Assembly (NCBI GenBank): GCA_022823625.1
Contig: JAJEHQ010000006.1
Location: 95,445 to 159,444, forward strand
DNA: 64,000 nucleotides
From: Gammaproteobacteria bacterium
GTDB lineage: Bacteria > Pseudomonadota > Gammaproteobacteria > Arenicellales > JAJDZL01
Reading direction: 5' to 3'
In this document: one piece after another, positions 19,505 to 28,275 of the stretch
How the letters are laid out: every line of letters begins with the position of its first letter
Position numbering within the stretch: position 1 is the first letter of the stretch
Program-made: the position numbers and the translations under genes
The notes under the pieces: model-generated
What the model was told of the DNA's origin: nothing
The model's database searches: none
The model's input: the letters and a program-made list of their open reading frames with translations, nothing else

Positions 19505-20356
19505 ATGGTTACGCGCCCGATTTCAGCTGATTCCGTTGGAATCGGGTTGCGTGCCGATCACTGCGAATATGTCGCAGCCAATAGGCCGTCAGTAGACTGG
19601 TTCGAAGTCCACAGTGAAAATTACTTCGGACGAGGTGGCGCTCCTCACGACTGGTTAACACAAATCCGTCAAAACTACAACCTCAGCTTTCATGGCGTTG
19701 GGCTTTCACTGGGTTCAACAGACGACCTGAATGTAAAACACCTGGAAAGGCTCAAGGAAATAATTGACATTTACGAGCCGGGTCTGGTGTCAGAACACTT
19801 GTCGTGGAGTTCAATTGATGGAATCTACCTTCACGACCTTTTACCACTGCCATTCACAAAAGAAACGATTTCACATCTCGCAGGTCGCATCGGGCGGGTT
19901 CAGGACACGTTAGGTCGCACAATCCTAGTCGAAAATGCGTCGACCTATCTTGAGTTCTCGCATTCCGAAATGAGTGAATGGGAGTTCATAAACGAAATCA
20001 CCCGCCTAAGTGGATGTCAATTATTGCTTGACATCAATAACGTATATGTAAATGCCTGCAATCACCAGTTTGACCCGATTGAATTTCTTTCCGAGATATC
20101 ACCGAGCATAGTCGGTGAAATTCACTTGGCAGGACACACCGTGAAGAATTTGCCGGAAGGTACGATTCGTATTGACACTCATGACCAGAGAGTCTGCGAC
20201 GAAGTCTGGAATCTATACGAAACCGTTGCAAATCGCTTTAACACAGCACCCACTCTGATTGAATGGGATAAGGACCTACCGGAATTCTCCGTTCTGATGG
20301 ATGAAGCAAATATTGCGAGAAGCTACCGTCAGGAGACGCAAAGTGCAGCTGCGTGA
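19505..20356 (+). CDS. DUF692 multinuclear non-heme iron enzyme (BufB/GigA)
   Basis: 283 aa TIM barrel of the MNIO family. Likely metal ligands and active-site residues are all visible: H63 (SFHGVG), E97-H98 (SEHLSW), E143-N144 (LVENAS), D176 (LLDINN), H207 and H211 (EIHLAGH), D224 and H226 (DTHD) and E253 (LIEWD). Characterised members modify cysteines of the cognate DUF2282-type peptide to sulfur heterocycles. It starts 36 bases after the precursor gene, with a weak ribosome site. Its end overlaps the DUF2063 gene. Confidence 0.92.
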   Translation: MVTRPISADSVGIGLRADHCEYVAANRPSVDWFEVHSENYFGRGGAPHDWLTQIRQNYNLSFHGVGLSLGSTDDLNVKHLERLKEIIDIYEPGLVSEHLSWSSIDGIYLHDLLPLPFTKETISHLAGRIGRVQDTLGRTILVENASTYLEFSHSEMSEWEFINEITRLSGCQLLLDINNVYVNACNHQFDPIEFLSEISPSIVGEIHLAGHTVKNLPEGTIRIDTHDQRVCDEVWNLYETVANRFNTAPTLIEWDKDLPEFSVLMDEANIARSYRQETQSAAA

Positions 20357-21131
20357 ATTGCAGAGTCAATTTAGTGCTGAGATTCTTTGCGGAGAAAATT
20401 CAAGCGTACAAACACTTGTTGAACAGCGCGGTTTTCAAGCCACACAGCGAATTAATATTTACCGGAATAACATCTTTGCAACCCTGACTGATACTCTAGC
20501 CAACATATTTCCTGTGAGCTGCGCAATGGTTGGTGAAGAGTTCTTCAAATCAATGGCGCAAATCTATACTCGATCCCATACACCTGACAGCGGGAATCTG
20601 CATGATTTTGGTGAACACCTGCCGTCATTAATTGAGTCCATGCCGGAACTCAGCAACTATCCGTATTTATCTGCACTCGCCGAAATTGACTGGGCTTGCC
20701 ATCGAGCGTTTCACTCGGCATCAGCGACTGCTCTTGACATCAGCAGTCTGAGTGATTTTTCACCCGACAACTACGAAGACCTTCAGTTTGAATTTCACCC
20801 TTCAATACACACAATCAAGTCCAAATTTTCGATATTTGATATTTGGGAATTCGCGACGTCGAATGGCCACGCTGACACCATACCGGACATTAAGTCTGAA
20901 GGACAACAAGTTCTGATTCATCGCTCAAAAAGTGGTGTAAAAGTCGTAAACATCGAAGACGATCTATTTCAAATGATCAATTTTCTCCGCGAACATGAAA
21001 CGCTCGGAGCGACTATTACCTCAATTCTGGAATTAAATCCCGAATACAATTTGAAAGAAGGATTGAATCGCCTGTTTTCGTTTGGTGCAGTATCCACAAT
21101 TACGGTTAAGCGTAGATTCGTTCATCAATAA
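20343..21131 (+). CDS. DUF2063 partner protein (BufC/GigB)
   Basis: 262 aa from GTG at 20343. An in-frame ATG exists at 20301, but the GTG has AGGAGA six bases upstream and yields the family-like N-terminus LRELQ. It overlaps the DUF692 gene by 14 bases. The N-terminal half is the putative DNA-binding/DUF2063 helical domain (RINIYRNNIFATLTDTLANIFP); the C-terminal half is a smaller alpha/beta domain. In MNIO systems this protein partners the enzyme and recognises the precursor. The old 'DNA-binding' annotation of the family should not be taken literally. Confidence 0.9.
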   Translation: MQLRELQSQFSAEILCGENSSVQTLVEQRGFQATQRINIYRNNIFATLTDTLANIFPVSCAMVGEEFFKSMAQIYTRSHTPDSGNLHDFGEHLPSLIESMPELSNYPYLSALAEIDWACHRAFHSASATALDISSLSDFSPDNYEDLQFEFHPSIHTIKSKFSIFDIWEFATSNGHADTIPDIKSEGQQVLIHRSKSGVKVVNIEDDLFQMINFLREHETLGATITSILELNPEYNLKEGLNRLFSFGAVSTITVKRRFVHQ

Positions 21132-21158
21132 TTCTACTTCTCGGTCCAGGAAGAACTT

Positions 21159-21599
21159 ATGGCTGCAATCATTCAACTTTATCGAAAAATACTCTGTCTG
21201 CTAAATTGTGGGGCACCGATTGCCGATCTGTTGGTACGACTTTGGATAGCAAATGTCTTTTGGAAATCTGGACTGACCAAAATAGCCAACATAGATACCA
21301 CAATGTATCTCTTTGAATACGAATACGCTGTGCCGATTGTGCCATTTGAATTGGCAGCTTACATGGCGATATTTGCGGAACTGGTCTTTCCGGTGCTTTT
21401 GGTTCTTGGGCTTGCGACTCGAGCGACTGCCGGAGCACTTTTTATATTCAATGCCATGGCTGTTATTTCGTACCCGTCATTGAATCCCGCTGGGATTGTT
21501 CAGCACCAAGTGTGGGGCATCATGCTGTTGATCCCGCTGTTTCATGGAGCCGGGGCCATTTCACTTGACCACTTCATAAACAAGCGGTTTCCCAAGTAG
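21159..21599 (+). CDS. DoxX family membrane protein (GigT-like)
   Basis: 146 aa with four predicted membrane helices. The DoxX pattern includes LLVRLWIANVFWKSGLTKI at the first helix and AELVFPVLLVLGLATR at the third. DoxX proteins regularly end bufferin and gig operons; their role may be redox or quinone-linked support of the modified peptide in the envelope, but no reaction is established. The gap from the DUF2063 gene is 27 bases, and its TAG overlaps the next gene's GTG by one base. Confidence 0.88.
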   Translation: MAAIIQLYRKILCLLNCGAPIADLLVRLWIANVFWKSGLTKIANIDTTMYLFEYEYAVPIVPFELAAYMAIFAELVFPVLLVLGLATRATAGALFIFNAMAVISYPSLNPAGIVQHQVWGIMLLIPLFHGAGAISLDHFINKRFPK

Positions 21600-22642
21600 T
21601 GACTTCAATGGACGTGCTTAACGACACCATACCTGTCGTATCTGACACATTCAGTGATCTGTCGCTAGATTCCAGCAGTTCAATCAAACGCTGGAATTTT
21701 TTCTCAACACTCCATGAAAATGGAATCAGAGGGCTAACGCGCGCCAAAATTCGTGAAGTTCAGGTCAATCTAGGCAAACTCTGTAATCAGGCGTGTAATC
21801 ACTGTCACGTAGATGCAGGTCCTAATCGGACTGAAATCATGACTTGGGAAGTCATGGAAAAAATTGCCCGCTGGTGTGTCGATAACCAAGTCGAATCAGT
21901 CGATGTAACCGGTGGAGCACCGGAGCTCAACCCGAATTTCAGACGTTTCGTCAATACCTGTCTCCAGAACAACATGTTAGTTACCTCGCGATGCAACCTG
22001 ACAGTGTTGCTGGTTGATGGGCAAGAAGACCTCGCCGCCTGGTATACCAAGCGTGGAGTGAAACTGATCTGCTCGCTGCCCTGTTATTCCAAGGACAATC
22101 TCGAGCAGCAACGTGGTAAAGGTACATTTGGACAGAGTATCAGTGCCCTGCAAATTTTGAACAAGCACGGCTATGGCATCAATCCAAACCTTGAACTAGA
22201 CCTCGTCTATAACCCCAATGGAGCTTTTCTGCCGCCGGCTCAGGATTCGTTGGAAGCAACTTATAAAATTCGTCTTGAAGAAGATTTCGGTATTCATTTC
22301 AACCGACTTTACACGCTTACGAATTTACCGATTAGCCGCTTCCGACACTATCTGAAACGAACCGGGGAATATGAAAGCTACATGAACCTTCTGCAGGAAA
22401 AATTCAATCCACAGACAGTGCCAAATCTGATGTGTCGGCACATCATCAGTGTAGACTGGTTAGGGAGAATCTACGACTGTGACTTCAATCAGATGCTGGA
22501 TATTCCAGCCGGCTGGCACAAGCCTAGATATCTGTGGGAACAAGATCTTCATCAGTTCACGAATGACCGTATTGCAGTCGATTCCCATTGCTTTGGTTGT
22601 ACAGCTGGCGCGGGAAGCAGTTGCGGTGGTTCACTCGCGTGA
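21599..22642 (+). CDS. ArsS-like radical SAM/Cys-rich protein (TIGR04167/DUF3641 type)
   Basis: 347 aa from GTG at 21599; an ATG three codons later (21608) is equally possible. The radical SAM cluster motif is C62-x3-C66-x2-C69 in LCNQACNHCHVDAGPNR, and the C-terminal domain ends in CFGCTAGAGSSCGG, which may hold an auxiliary cluster. This is the pattern of ArsS, proposed to add the adenosyl group in arsenosugar biosynthesis. No arsM or other ars gene is near. The one-base overlap with DoxX places it in the bufferin-like operon, so a peptide or metallophore substrate is plausible. The enzyme family is firm; the substrate is not. Confidence 0.85.
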   Translation: MTSMDVLNDTIPVVSDTFSDLSLDSSSSIKRWNFFSTLHENGIRGLTRAKIREVQVNLGKLCNQACNHCHVDAGPNRTEIMTWEVMEKIARWCVDNQVESVDVTGGAPELNPNFRRFVNTCLQNNMLVTSRCNLTVLLVDGQEDLAAWYTKRGVKLICSLPCYSKDNLEQQRGKGTFGQSISALQILNKHGYGINPNLELDLVYNPNGAFLPPAQDSLEATYKIRLEEDFGIHFNRLYTLTNLPISRFRHYLKRTGEYESYMNLLQEKFNPQTVPNLMCRHIISVDWLGRIYDCDFNQMLDIPAGWHKPRYLWEQDLHQFTNDRIAVDSHCFGCTAGAGSSCGGSLA

Positions 22643-22651
22643 CTTTTTGAG

Positions 22652-23392
22652 CTATTTGGCCAATCGCTGTCGATACGCCTCAAAAGCAACCACGCCAACC
22701 GCAACTGAAACGTTCAGACTTGAAATTTTGCCTCGCATTGGTATGCAGGCGAGCTGATCACATCTCTTTCTGGTTCCAACCCGCATTCCAGTCTCTTCCG
22801 TGCCGAATACCAGTACACATTTTTCCGACAAATCTAGTTCGTAGACAGAATCGGTCGCGTCTCCTTCGAGTCCCACAACAAAGTAATCCTGCGACTTCAA
22901 CTCATCCAGCGTACGAATGAGATTTGATGCACGGTAAATCGGGGTGGTTTCCACCGCACCTGCCGCAGTTCGGGAAACAGTCGCTGTAAGCGCGCAGCCG
23001 CGACTTCGGGGTAGAATCACGCCTCCCACTCCGGCAGCGTTGGCACTTCGAAAGCATGCGCCAAGATTACGCGGATCCAAAATTCCATCCAAAGCAACAA
23101 GCAGATTTGAATCCTGTAGCGTACCAAGCCATTCAGATAAACTCTTACCGTGCGAATCACCGACTCGAAAATGGCTGAGAATAATAACCCCCTGATGTTT
23201 GTTTCCTTCAGAGATCTCAGCCAGATCACTGTTTGGCAAACGTTTGATCTTGATCCCGCGACTTCTTGCAATTTGCTCAATTTCCCGCAAGCGACGATCT
23301 TGTCGCTTAGCGCTCAATAACACCGTTTCAATATCGTCTGCCCGGTTTTTCAACATCGCGATGGCGACATGTATGCCGTAGTGTTTTTGCAT
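22652..23392 (-). CDS. rlmB: 23S rRNA (guanosine-2251-2'-O)-methyltransferase RlmB
   Basis: 246 aa SpoU/TrmH-type knotted methyltransferase. An N-terminal L30-like RNA-binding domain (1-75) is followed by the SPOUT domain with NLGACFRSANAAGVGGVI, LVFGTEETGMR and IPMRGKISSLNVSVA, the three SpoU motifs. It methylates G2251 in the P loop of 23S rRNA. It follows rnr by about 100 bases, the rnr-rlmB pairing known from E. coli. It converges with the radical SAM gene nine bases away. Confidence 0.95.
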   Translation of the reverse strand: MQKHYGIHVAIAMLKNRADDIETVLLSAKRQDRRLREIEQIARSRGIKIKRLPNSDLAEISEGNKHQGVIILSHFRVGDSHGKSLSEWLGTLQDSNLLVALDGILDPRNLGACFRSANAAGVGGVILPRSRGCALTATVSRTAAGAVETTPIYRASNLIRTLDELKSQDYFVVGLEGDATDSVYELDLSEKCVLVFGTEETGMRVGTRKRCDQLACIPMRGKISSLNVSVAVGVVAFEAYRQRLAK

Positions 23393-23493
23393 TTTTTGAA
23401 TTACTTTAGATACGTTGTTGATTCAGTTCGGTTCGCGGTGCCGGGTGTTTACTAAGTCCTGATTATGAAAGCCATCAACACAGGAAATTATCG

Positions 23494-25440
23494 TCAAGCC
23501 AGTTCAAAATTAACGTGTCCCAACTCAGGATCGGCACCCGCGACTCTGACTTTCAAACTGTCACCAATGCTGAAACGCTTACCAGTACGGTCGCTGACCA
23601 AATTTCTTGACGACTCTTCATAAGTGAAATACTCATGCCCTAAATCGGATACATGAATCATACCGTCAACAAAGGGTGAATCCAATTGAACAAATACTCC
23701 AAAACGTCTGCAATCGGTAACTACCGCATCAAACCTCTCTCCTACACGTGATTTCATCAGCTCTGCCTTAAGCCAACTTTCAGCATCCCTCGCACAGCTC
23801 TCTGCGCGACGCTCTGTTCGGGAGCTCTGCTCTGCGACTGACGTGAGTACCGGTTCTTCAGGATTATCTCCGGTGTCATTCAGTACACGTTTAATCATCC
23901 GGTGAACGACCAAGTCCGGGTATCTTCGAATCGGTGAAGTGAAGTGCGTATATTCGGGGTAATTCAATGCGAAGTGAGAACTGATCCTTGAAGAGTAAAT
24001 TGCCATTTCCAAGCTACGCAGAAGGTGAATCTGGAATGCAGAATACAGCGTAGGGCTCTGCTTTCTGAACTGCTCAGTTACAACCTGGTAATGTACCAAT
24101 GTCGATTCTGAGGTCAATTTATTTCTCAAACCACTGTCGGACAGCATTTGATTGATGAATTGCAGATTAGACTCTTTCGGTGGACCATGAACCCGATACA
24201 ATCCAGCATCCGAATAATGTGCAGCGATAAAATTTGCCGCACATGTATTTGCCGCAAGCATTGCCTCTTCTATCAAACTGTGAGACAGATACTTCTGGTC
24301 TTTGGAGACATCTGCCACCGCCCCTGAGGAATCAAAATTAATACTCAGCGCCGGTATATCCAAATTCAATGCACCTCTCGCTTTTCTCGCCTCCATAAAT
24401 GTTTCGTGCAGATCAAACAATCGCTGAATGCTATTTGAAACTTCGTCGGTCCGCGTCCCGTTAATTGCCGAATTTCCTACTTCTTCGTAAGTCAACCTCG
24501 CCCGAGACCTAATCACAGCTTCGTAAAATTGATAGGAATCCACCGTTCCATTTGCACTGACAGCCATTTCACAGACCAGTGCCAGTCGATCCAAGTCGGG
24601 TTTCAGCGAGCACGCTTCACTAGAGAGCTCAGGTGGAAGCATCGGTACGGATTGACAAGGAAAATAAATCGATGCGCCTCTTTTCAAAGCTTCAGCATCG
24701 AGCAAAGTTCCAGGTTTGACGTAGTGAGCGACATCGGCAATTGCAACCCACAATCGATATCCGTCATGCTCTGTGCGTTCACAGTAAACAGCATCATCAT
24801 GATCTCTGGCTTCTACTGGGTCAATGGTCACGAAGGCCAGATCCCTTAAATCTCTACGGTTGACCACCTCACTTTCCGTGCAGACCAAAGCGACATCGTC
24901 CAGATCAGTTTTCATGCGCTTTGGCCAATTCTCCCGAATTCCGAATCTGGTCAGAGCAACTGCCGCTGCCACATCACACTGATTGTCCAAAATTTGATCG
25001 ATCGAACTAAGTTCCCAAACAACGCCACGGCGCGGTCGTGTAGGCCGTTGTTTCAAAGTCGCAACCACATATTGACCGTGATCTATTGCCTGCAGATTCT
25101 CAGAAGTTTCAACCCTACCAGGTACAAATAAACCGATAGGCTCCAAAGAATGTGTCAAGCGCGACATTTTGTGTCTGACACGCAGGACAACCTGACATAC
25201 TCCGCGAGACTCTACACTTAATGACTCAGGACTGATTTGGATCAATTCTTTGTGTAATCCGTGTGAGCCAGACACCCGATCCCCTGGCAGTAATACAGGA
25301 CAATCCATAGCGGAAAACTTCAACAACTCCCCGTCATCTTTTCTTAACCAAATTTGACGAATGCTAGCATATTCAACGGTCGCGCAAGTCCGTTTGGGCC
25401 GCATTTTGGCGCGAGATTTTCGGCCGCTCTGCTTCTTCAT
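23494..25440 (-). CDS. rnr: RNase R/RNase II family 3'-5' exoribonuclease (short form)
   Basis: 648 aa, against about 813 in E. coli RNase R. A basic N-terminal tail replaces the helix-turn-helix region; a cold-shock/OB domain follows, then the RNB domain with catalytic aspartates D207, D213, D215 and D216 (IDPVEARDHDDAVY), and a C-terminal S1 domain (about 570-648). The lysine-rich C-terminal tail of enteric RNase R is missing. It degrades structured RNA processively. Adjacent rlmB favours the rnr assignment over rnb. Confidence 0.9.
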   Translation of the reverse strand: MKKQSGRKSRAKMRPKRTCATVEYASIRQIWLRKDDGELLKFSAMDCPVLLPGDRVSGSHGLHKELIQISPESLSVESRGVCQVVLRVRHKMSRLTHSLEPIGLFVPGRVETSENLQAIDHGQYVVATLKQRPTRPRRGVVWELSSIDQILDNQCDVAAAVALTRFGIRENWPKRMKTDLDDVALVCTESEVVNRRDLRDLAFVTIDPVEARDHDDAVYCERTEHDGYRLWVAIADVAHYVKPGTLLDAEALKRGASIYFPCQSVPMLPPELSSEACSLKPDLDRLALVCEMAVSANGTVDSYQFYEAVIRSRARLTYEEVGNSAINGTRTDEVSNSIQRLFDLHETFMEARKARGALNLDIPALSINFDSSGAVADVSKDQKYLSHSLIEEAMLAANTCAANFIAAHYSDAGLYRVHGPPKESNLQFINQMLSDSGLRNKLTSESTLVHYQVVTEQFRKQSPTLYSAFQIHLLRSLEMAIYSSRISSHFALNYPEYTHFTSPIRRYPDLVVHRMIKRVLNDTGDNPEEPVLTSVAEQSSRTERRAESCARDAESWLKAELMKSRVGERFDAVVTDCRRFGVFVQLDSPFVDGMIHVSDLGHEYFTYEESSRNLVSDRTGKRFSIGDSLKVRVAGADPELGHVNFELA

Positions 25441-25503
25441 CTATGTTTGTAAAATTGAGATGCCCTTCGACTGTCTGCCAAAGACCGGATGTTGTATCAG
25501 AGT

Positions 25504-26244
25504 TTAATGGTCGGGCTCAACCGGATCAAGGCAATCGGGATTGTTGTATGCCGGATAGTTAATGCGAGTGGATATTGGATCCGCCGTCATTTGTTCTTCT
25601 GGATATGGAACAGCCAACTGCAACGCCAATTGACTATTACTGCCCATCCAGTCACCCCAGTTCTCTGGGTCAAGGATAACTGGCATTCGAAAATTTGAAT
25701 TATGAATCTTTTCCATCAGCGCGTTTGCCTTCGTTGTCACAATCGTGCACGACAAAAACATTGAGCCGTCCTCTGTCCGACCGCGCTCCCAAAGACCAGC
25801 AAATGCCATAATGGGCTGTTCAGAGTGGTAGATGTGCCACGGTTGCTTACGCTTCTGACCTTCAACAATTTGCCATTCGTAAAAGCCAGTGGCAGGAATC
25901 AGACATCGTTGCGCTTTCTTCCATGCGTTTCGGTAACTAGGTTTGGAAGTCATCGATTCGCTTCTTGCGTTGGCTGTCGAGAACTTCGGCACCTCTGAAC
26001 CCGCCCAAAATGGAATTAAAGGCCAAATCGCGCTTTGCAAAAGGAGTTGATTTTCAGAACCTAACCGAACAACCGGAATTTTGGTCAAACCTTCGTCATC
26101 AGCCGTCTCGACAACGGTTTGTTTCACCGATGGGCTGATGTTGTAAGACTTGGAAAACGACTCAATTTGAACGTTTTCGTTCAAAATGTCGAATGTCGTC
26201 ATCAACGCATCCGCATCAGTGAGGATGTTGAAGCGTCCACACAT
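25504..26244 (-). CDS. SRAP domain protein (YedK/HMCES-like abasic-site shield)
   Basis: 246 aa. It starts MCGRF, exposing Cys2 after methionine removal; this residue forms the thiazolidine crosslink to abasic sites in single-stranded DNA. The supporting residues are an asparagine in TANARSE, the glutamate in ATGFYEW, and the histidine in KIHNSNFRMPVIL, which has three extra residues before RMP relative to E. coli YedK, a variant seen in other homologues. It is a single gene between rnr and the tRNA pair. No SOS box was recognised upstream. Confidence 0.93.
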   Translation of the reverse strand: MCGRFNILTDADALMTTFDILNENVQIESFSKSYNISPSVKQTVVETADDEGLTKIPVVRLGSENQLLLQSAIWPLIPFWAGSEVPKFSTANARSESMTSKPSYRNAWKKAQRCLIPATGFYEWQIVEGQKRKQPWHIYHSEQPIMAFAGLWERGRTEDGSMFLSCTIVTTKANALMEKIHNSNFRMPVILDPENWGDWMGSNSQLALQLAVPYPEEQMTADPISTRINYPAYNNPDCLDPVEPDH

Positions 26245-26268
26245 GATGATGAATTCACTGATTGAATT

Positions 26269-26346
26269 TGGCGCGCCCGGAGGGATTCGAACCCCCGACT
26301 CCCAGATTCGTAGTCTGGTACTCTAATCCAGCTGAGCTACGGGCGC
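26269..26346 (-). tRNA. tRNA-Arg (ACG)
   Basis: 78 nt including an encoded CCA. The acceptor GCGCCCG/CGGGCGC pairs fully; the D arm starts TAGCTCAGCTGGA; the anticodon loop CTACGAA gives ACG (A34 presumably becomes inosine, reading CGU/CGC/CGA); the T loop is TTCGAAT. The D loop is one base longer than in E. coli tRNA-Arg(ACG). Confidence 0.96.
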
Positions 26347-26394
26347 ATTTTCAAGGCAGAGTAATTCTTTAATCCATTCATCCAAATTCTGCCT

Positions 26395-26483
26395 TGGCGG
26401 AGAGGGTGGGATTCGAACCCACGATGGGGGTTGCCCATACTCCCTTAGCAGGGGAGCGCCTTCAGCCGCTCGGCCACCTCTCC
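26395..26483 (-). tRNA. tRNA-Ser (GCT)
   Basis: 89 nt including an encoded CCA. A class II tRNA with acceptor GGAGAGG/CCTCTCC, anticodon stem CTCCC/GGGAG around loop CTGCTAA (anticodon GCT, reading AGC/AGU), a long variable arm and T loop TTCGAAT. It lies about 48 bases upstream of tRNA-Arg on the same strand. csrA followed by tRNA-Ser and tRNA-Arg is a known gammaproteobacterial order. Confidence 0.96.
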
Positions 26484-26549
26484 GGTAATGATGATGACTG
26501 ATCATAGCTTCAATGAAATCAATGTCAGCCAGAGAAAAATCACCGGCAT

Positions 26550-26732
26550 TTACTCTTCTTCTTGCGCCTTTTCACTTTGTATGCGTTCGTAAATCTCTTC
26601 ACGATACACACTGACACTTTTAGGAGCATCAATACCCAAACGAACCTGATTCCCTTTAGTTCCGAGAATTGTGACAGTAATATCGCCGTCAATTTTTACG
26701 GATTCTCCAATCCTTCTTGTCAAAATTAACAC
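26550..26732 (-). CDS. csrA: Carbon storage regulator CsrA
   Basis: 60 aa. A dimeric RNA-binding protein that blocks or stabilises GGA-containing leaders. The sequence [13 protein letters not shown] at the start, with R6 and R7 in the RNA-binding strand, and the C-terminal YREEIYERI match the family. The start is GTG at 26732, chosen on length and on a strong AGGAGGT (26742-26748) nine bases upstream. The GGA within the ribosome site would allow self-repression. The 209-base gap to lysC holds no other gene and probably its promoter. Confidence 0.97.
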   Translation of the reverse strand: MLILTRRIGESVKIDGDITVTILGTKGNQVRLGIDAPKSVSVYREEIYERIQSEKAQEEE

Positions 26733-26941
26733 AAGTTAAAAACCTCCTAGCGTTGCAGAACTGTCCGTAGAACTACTCTGCAATTTGTCCAAAAAAACCA
26801 ATCCTTCGATGAACCGGAGTTAGTAATCCAGCCTAACTTCGTTGGTCGGATGTGACCAAACCTAGTAATTATATGGTGAGAAGAATGCATTATGTTGTTG
26901 CCCCACAATTCGAACTACATAAACCAATAACCATGCAGATT

Positions 26942-28204
26942 TCAGCTGCGGAATAGACTCTGTGGGCCTGATTCTTCAATGGATTCGTGTTCTTCACTCA
27001 GCCCAAACGCATTATGTAGTGCTCTGACACCGAGTTCTACATATTTTTCTTCTACGATAACAGAAATTTTAATTTCAGATGTTGAAATCATCTGAATGTT
27101 AATGCCTTCTTCAGCCAATACGCGAAACATTGTCGTTGCGACACCTGAATGTGAACGCATTCCAACACCGACTAGAGAGATTTTGGCGATGTCATCCGCA
27201 CCAACAATATCCTGAGCACCTATTTGAGGAACAATATCTCTCAAAATACGCAAACTGTTTTGAAATTCTGTTCGATCCACCGTAAAAGTCAGATCGGTGT
27301 TGTTGTCACTTCCTACATTCTGAATAATCATGTCAACATTGATTTGTGCGTCAGCGATAGGCCCAAATACTTTGGATGCAATTCCAGGTCGATCTGGGAC
27401 GTTTTTGATAGTTAATTTCGCCTCGTTTACGTTGTAGGCAACACCCGTAATTTTGGGTTGTTCCATTCGATTTTCCTCCGAAGTGATCAAAGTCCCCGAC
27501 ACATCGCGAAATGATGACAGGACGTGTATGGGTACACCGTACTTGTAAGCAAATTCCACTGCGCGGATCTGTAGTACCTTTGCACCCGAACTCGATAGTT
27601 CCAGCATTTCTTCAGCTGTGATTCTGGAAAGAACGCGGGCATCTGGAACAATCCTAGGGTCTGCCGTCAACACACCATCCACATCGGTGTAAATCCGGCA
27701 GACTGATGCCGACAGTGCTGCAGCTAAAGCGACTGCGGTTGTATCCGAACCGCCACGACCCAATGTGGTAATGTCGCCATTTGTATTTACACCCTGGAAT
27801 CCAGCAACCACAACAATGGTCCCTGACTCCAGATTGCTCAATATCTTATCGCGATCAATATGCTCGACACGCGCCTTACCATGCATGGTGCTGGTCTGAA
27901 TCGGAACCTGCAAGCCAGTATAGGATCGGGCACTATAACCCTCGCGTTCTAAGGCCATACAGAGAAGGCCTATTGTTACTTGTTCACCAGTACTCATCAC
28001 AACATCCAGTTCCCTGGTCGAGGGCTCAGGTGAAACTTGATGAGCTAACTGAATCAATCGATTGGTTTCACCTTGCATGGCAGATAGCACAACAACTACG
28101 CGATAACCATCCTCAACCGTGCGAATCACCCGATTTGCAACTCGGTTGATTTTTTCAACTGTGCCGACAGATGAACCACCGAACTTTTCGATAACAATAT
28201 CCAT
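26942..28204 (-). CDS. lysC: Aspartate kinase
   Basis: 420 aa monofunctional aspartokinase. The N-terminal kinase domain has KFGGSSVG at residues 7-14, TLGRGGSDTTA and the YTDVDGVLTADP segment; two ACT domains (about 265-420) confer feedback inhibition by lysine and/or threonine. It makes aspartyl phosphate for Asd at 9-10 kb. It lies 71 bases after alaS on the same strand, in the conserved recA-recX-alaS-lysC-csrA order. Confidence 0.96.
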   Translation of the reverse strand: MDIVIEKFGGSSVGTVEKINRVANRVIRTVEDGYRVVVVLSAMQGETNRLIQLAHQVSPEPSTRELDVVMSTGEQVTIGLLCMALEREGYSARSYTGLQVPIQTSTMHGKARVEHIDRDKILSNLESGTIVVVAGFQGVNTNGDITTLGRGGSDTTAVALAAALSASVCRIYTDVDGVLTADPRIVPDARVLSRITAEEMLELSSSGAKVLQIRAVEFAYKYGVPIHVLSSFRDVSGTLITSEENRMEQPKITGVAYNVNEAKLTIKNVPDRPGIASKVFGPIADAQINVDMIIQNVGSDNNTDLTFTVDRTEFQNSLRILRDIVPQIGAQDIVGADDIAKISLVGVGMRSHSGVATTMFRVLAEEGINIQMISTSEIKISVIVEEKYVELGVRALHNAFGLSEEHESIEESGPQSLFRS

Positions 28205-28275
28205 GTTTATCGTTTTGAACCTGGATTAATCAGTAATCAGAATTTTGTGTGAAGTGCGGCAGCGGGATTGCGAAT

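Noticed and set aside
22640..22700. Selenocysteine readthrough of the TGA ending the ArsS-like gene
   Set aside because: The protein already ends in the normal family C-terminus, with cysteine in the motif; downstream codons run antisense through rlmB and no selenocysteine-type hairpin was evident.
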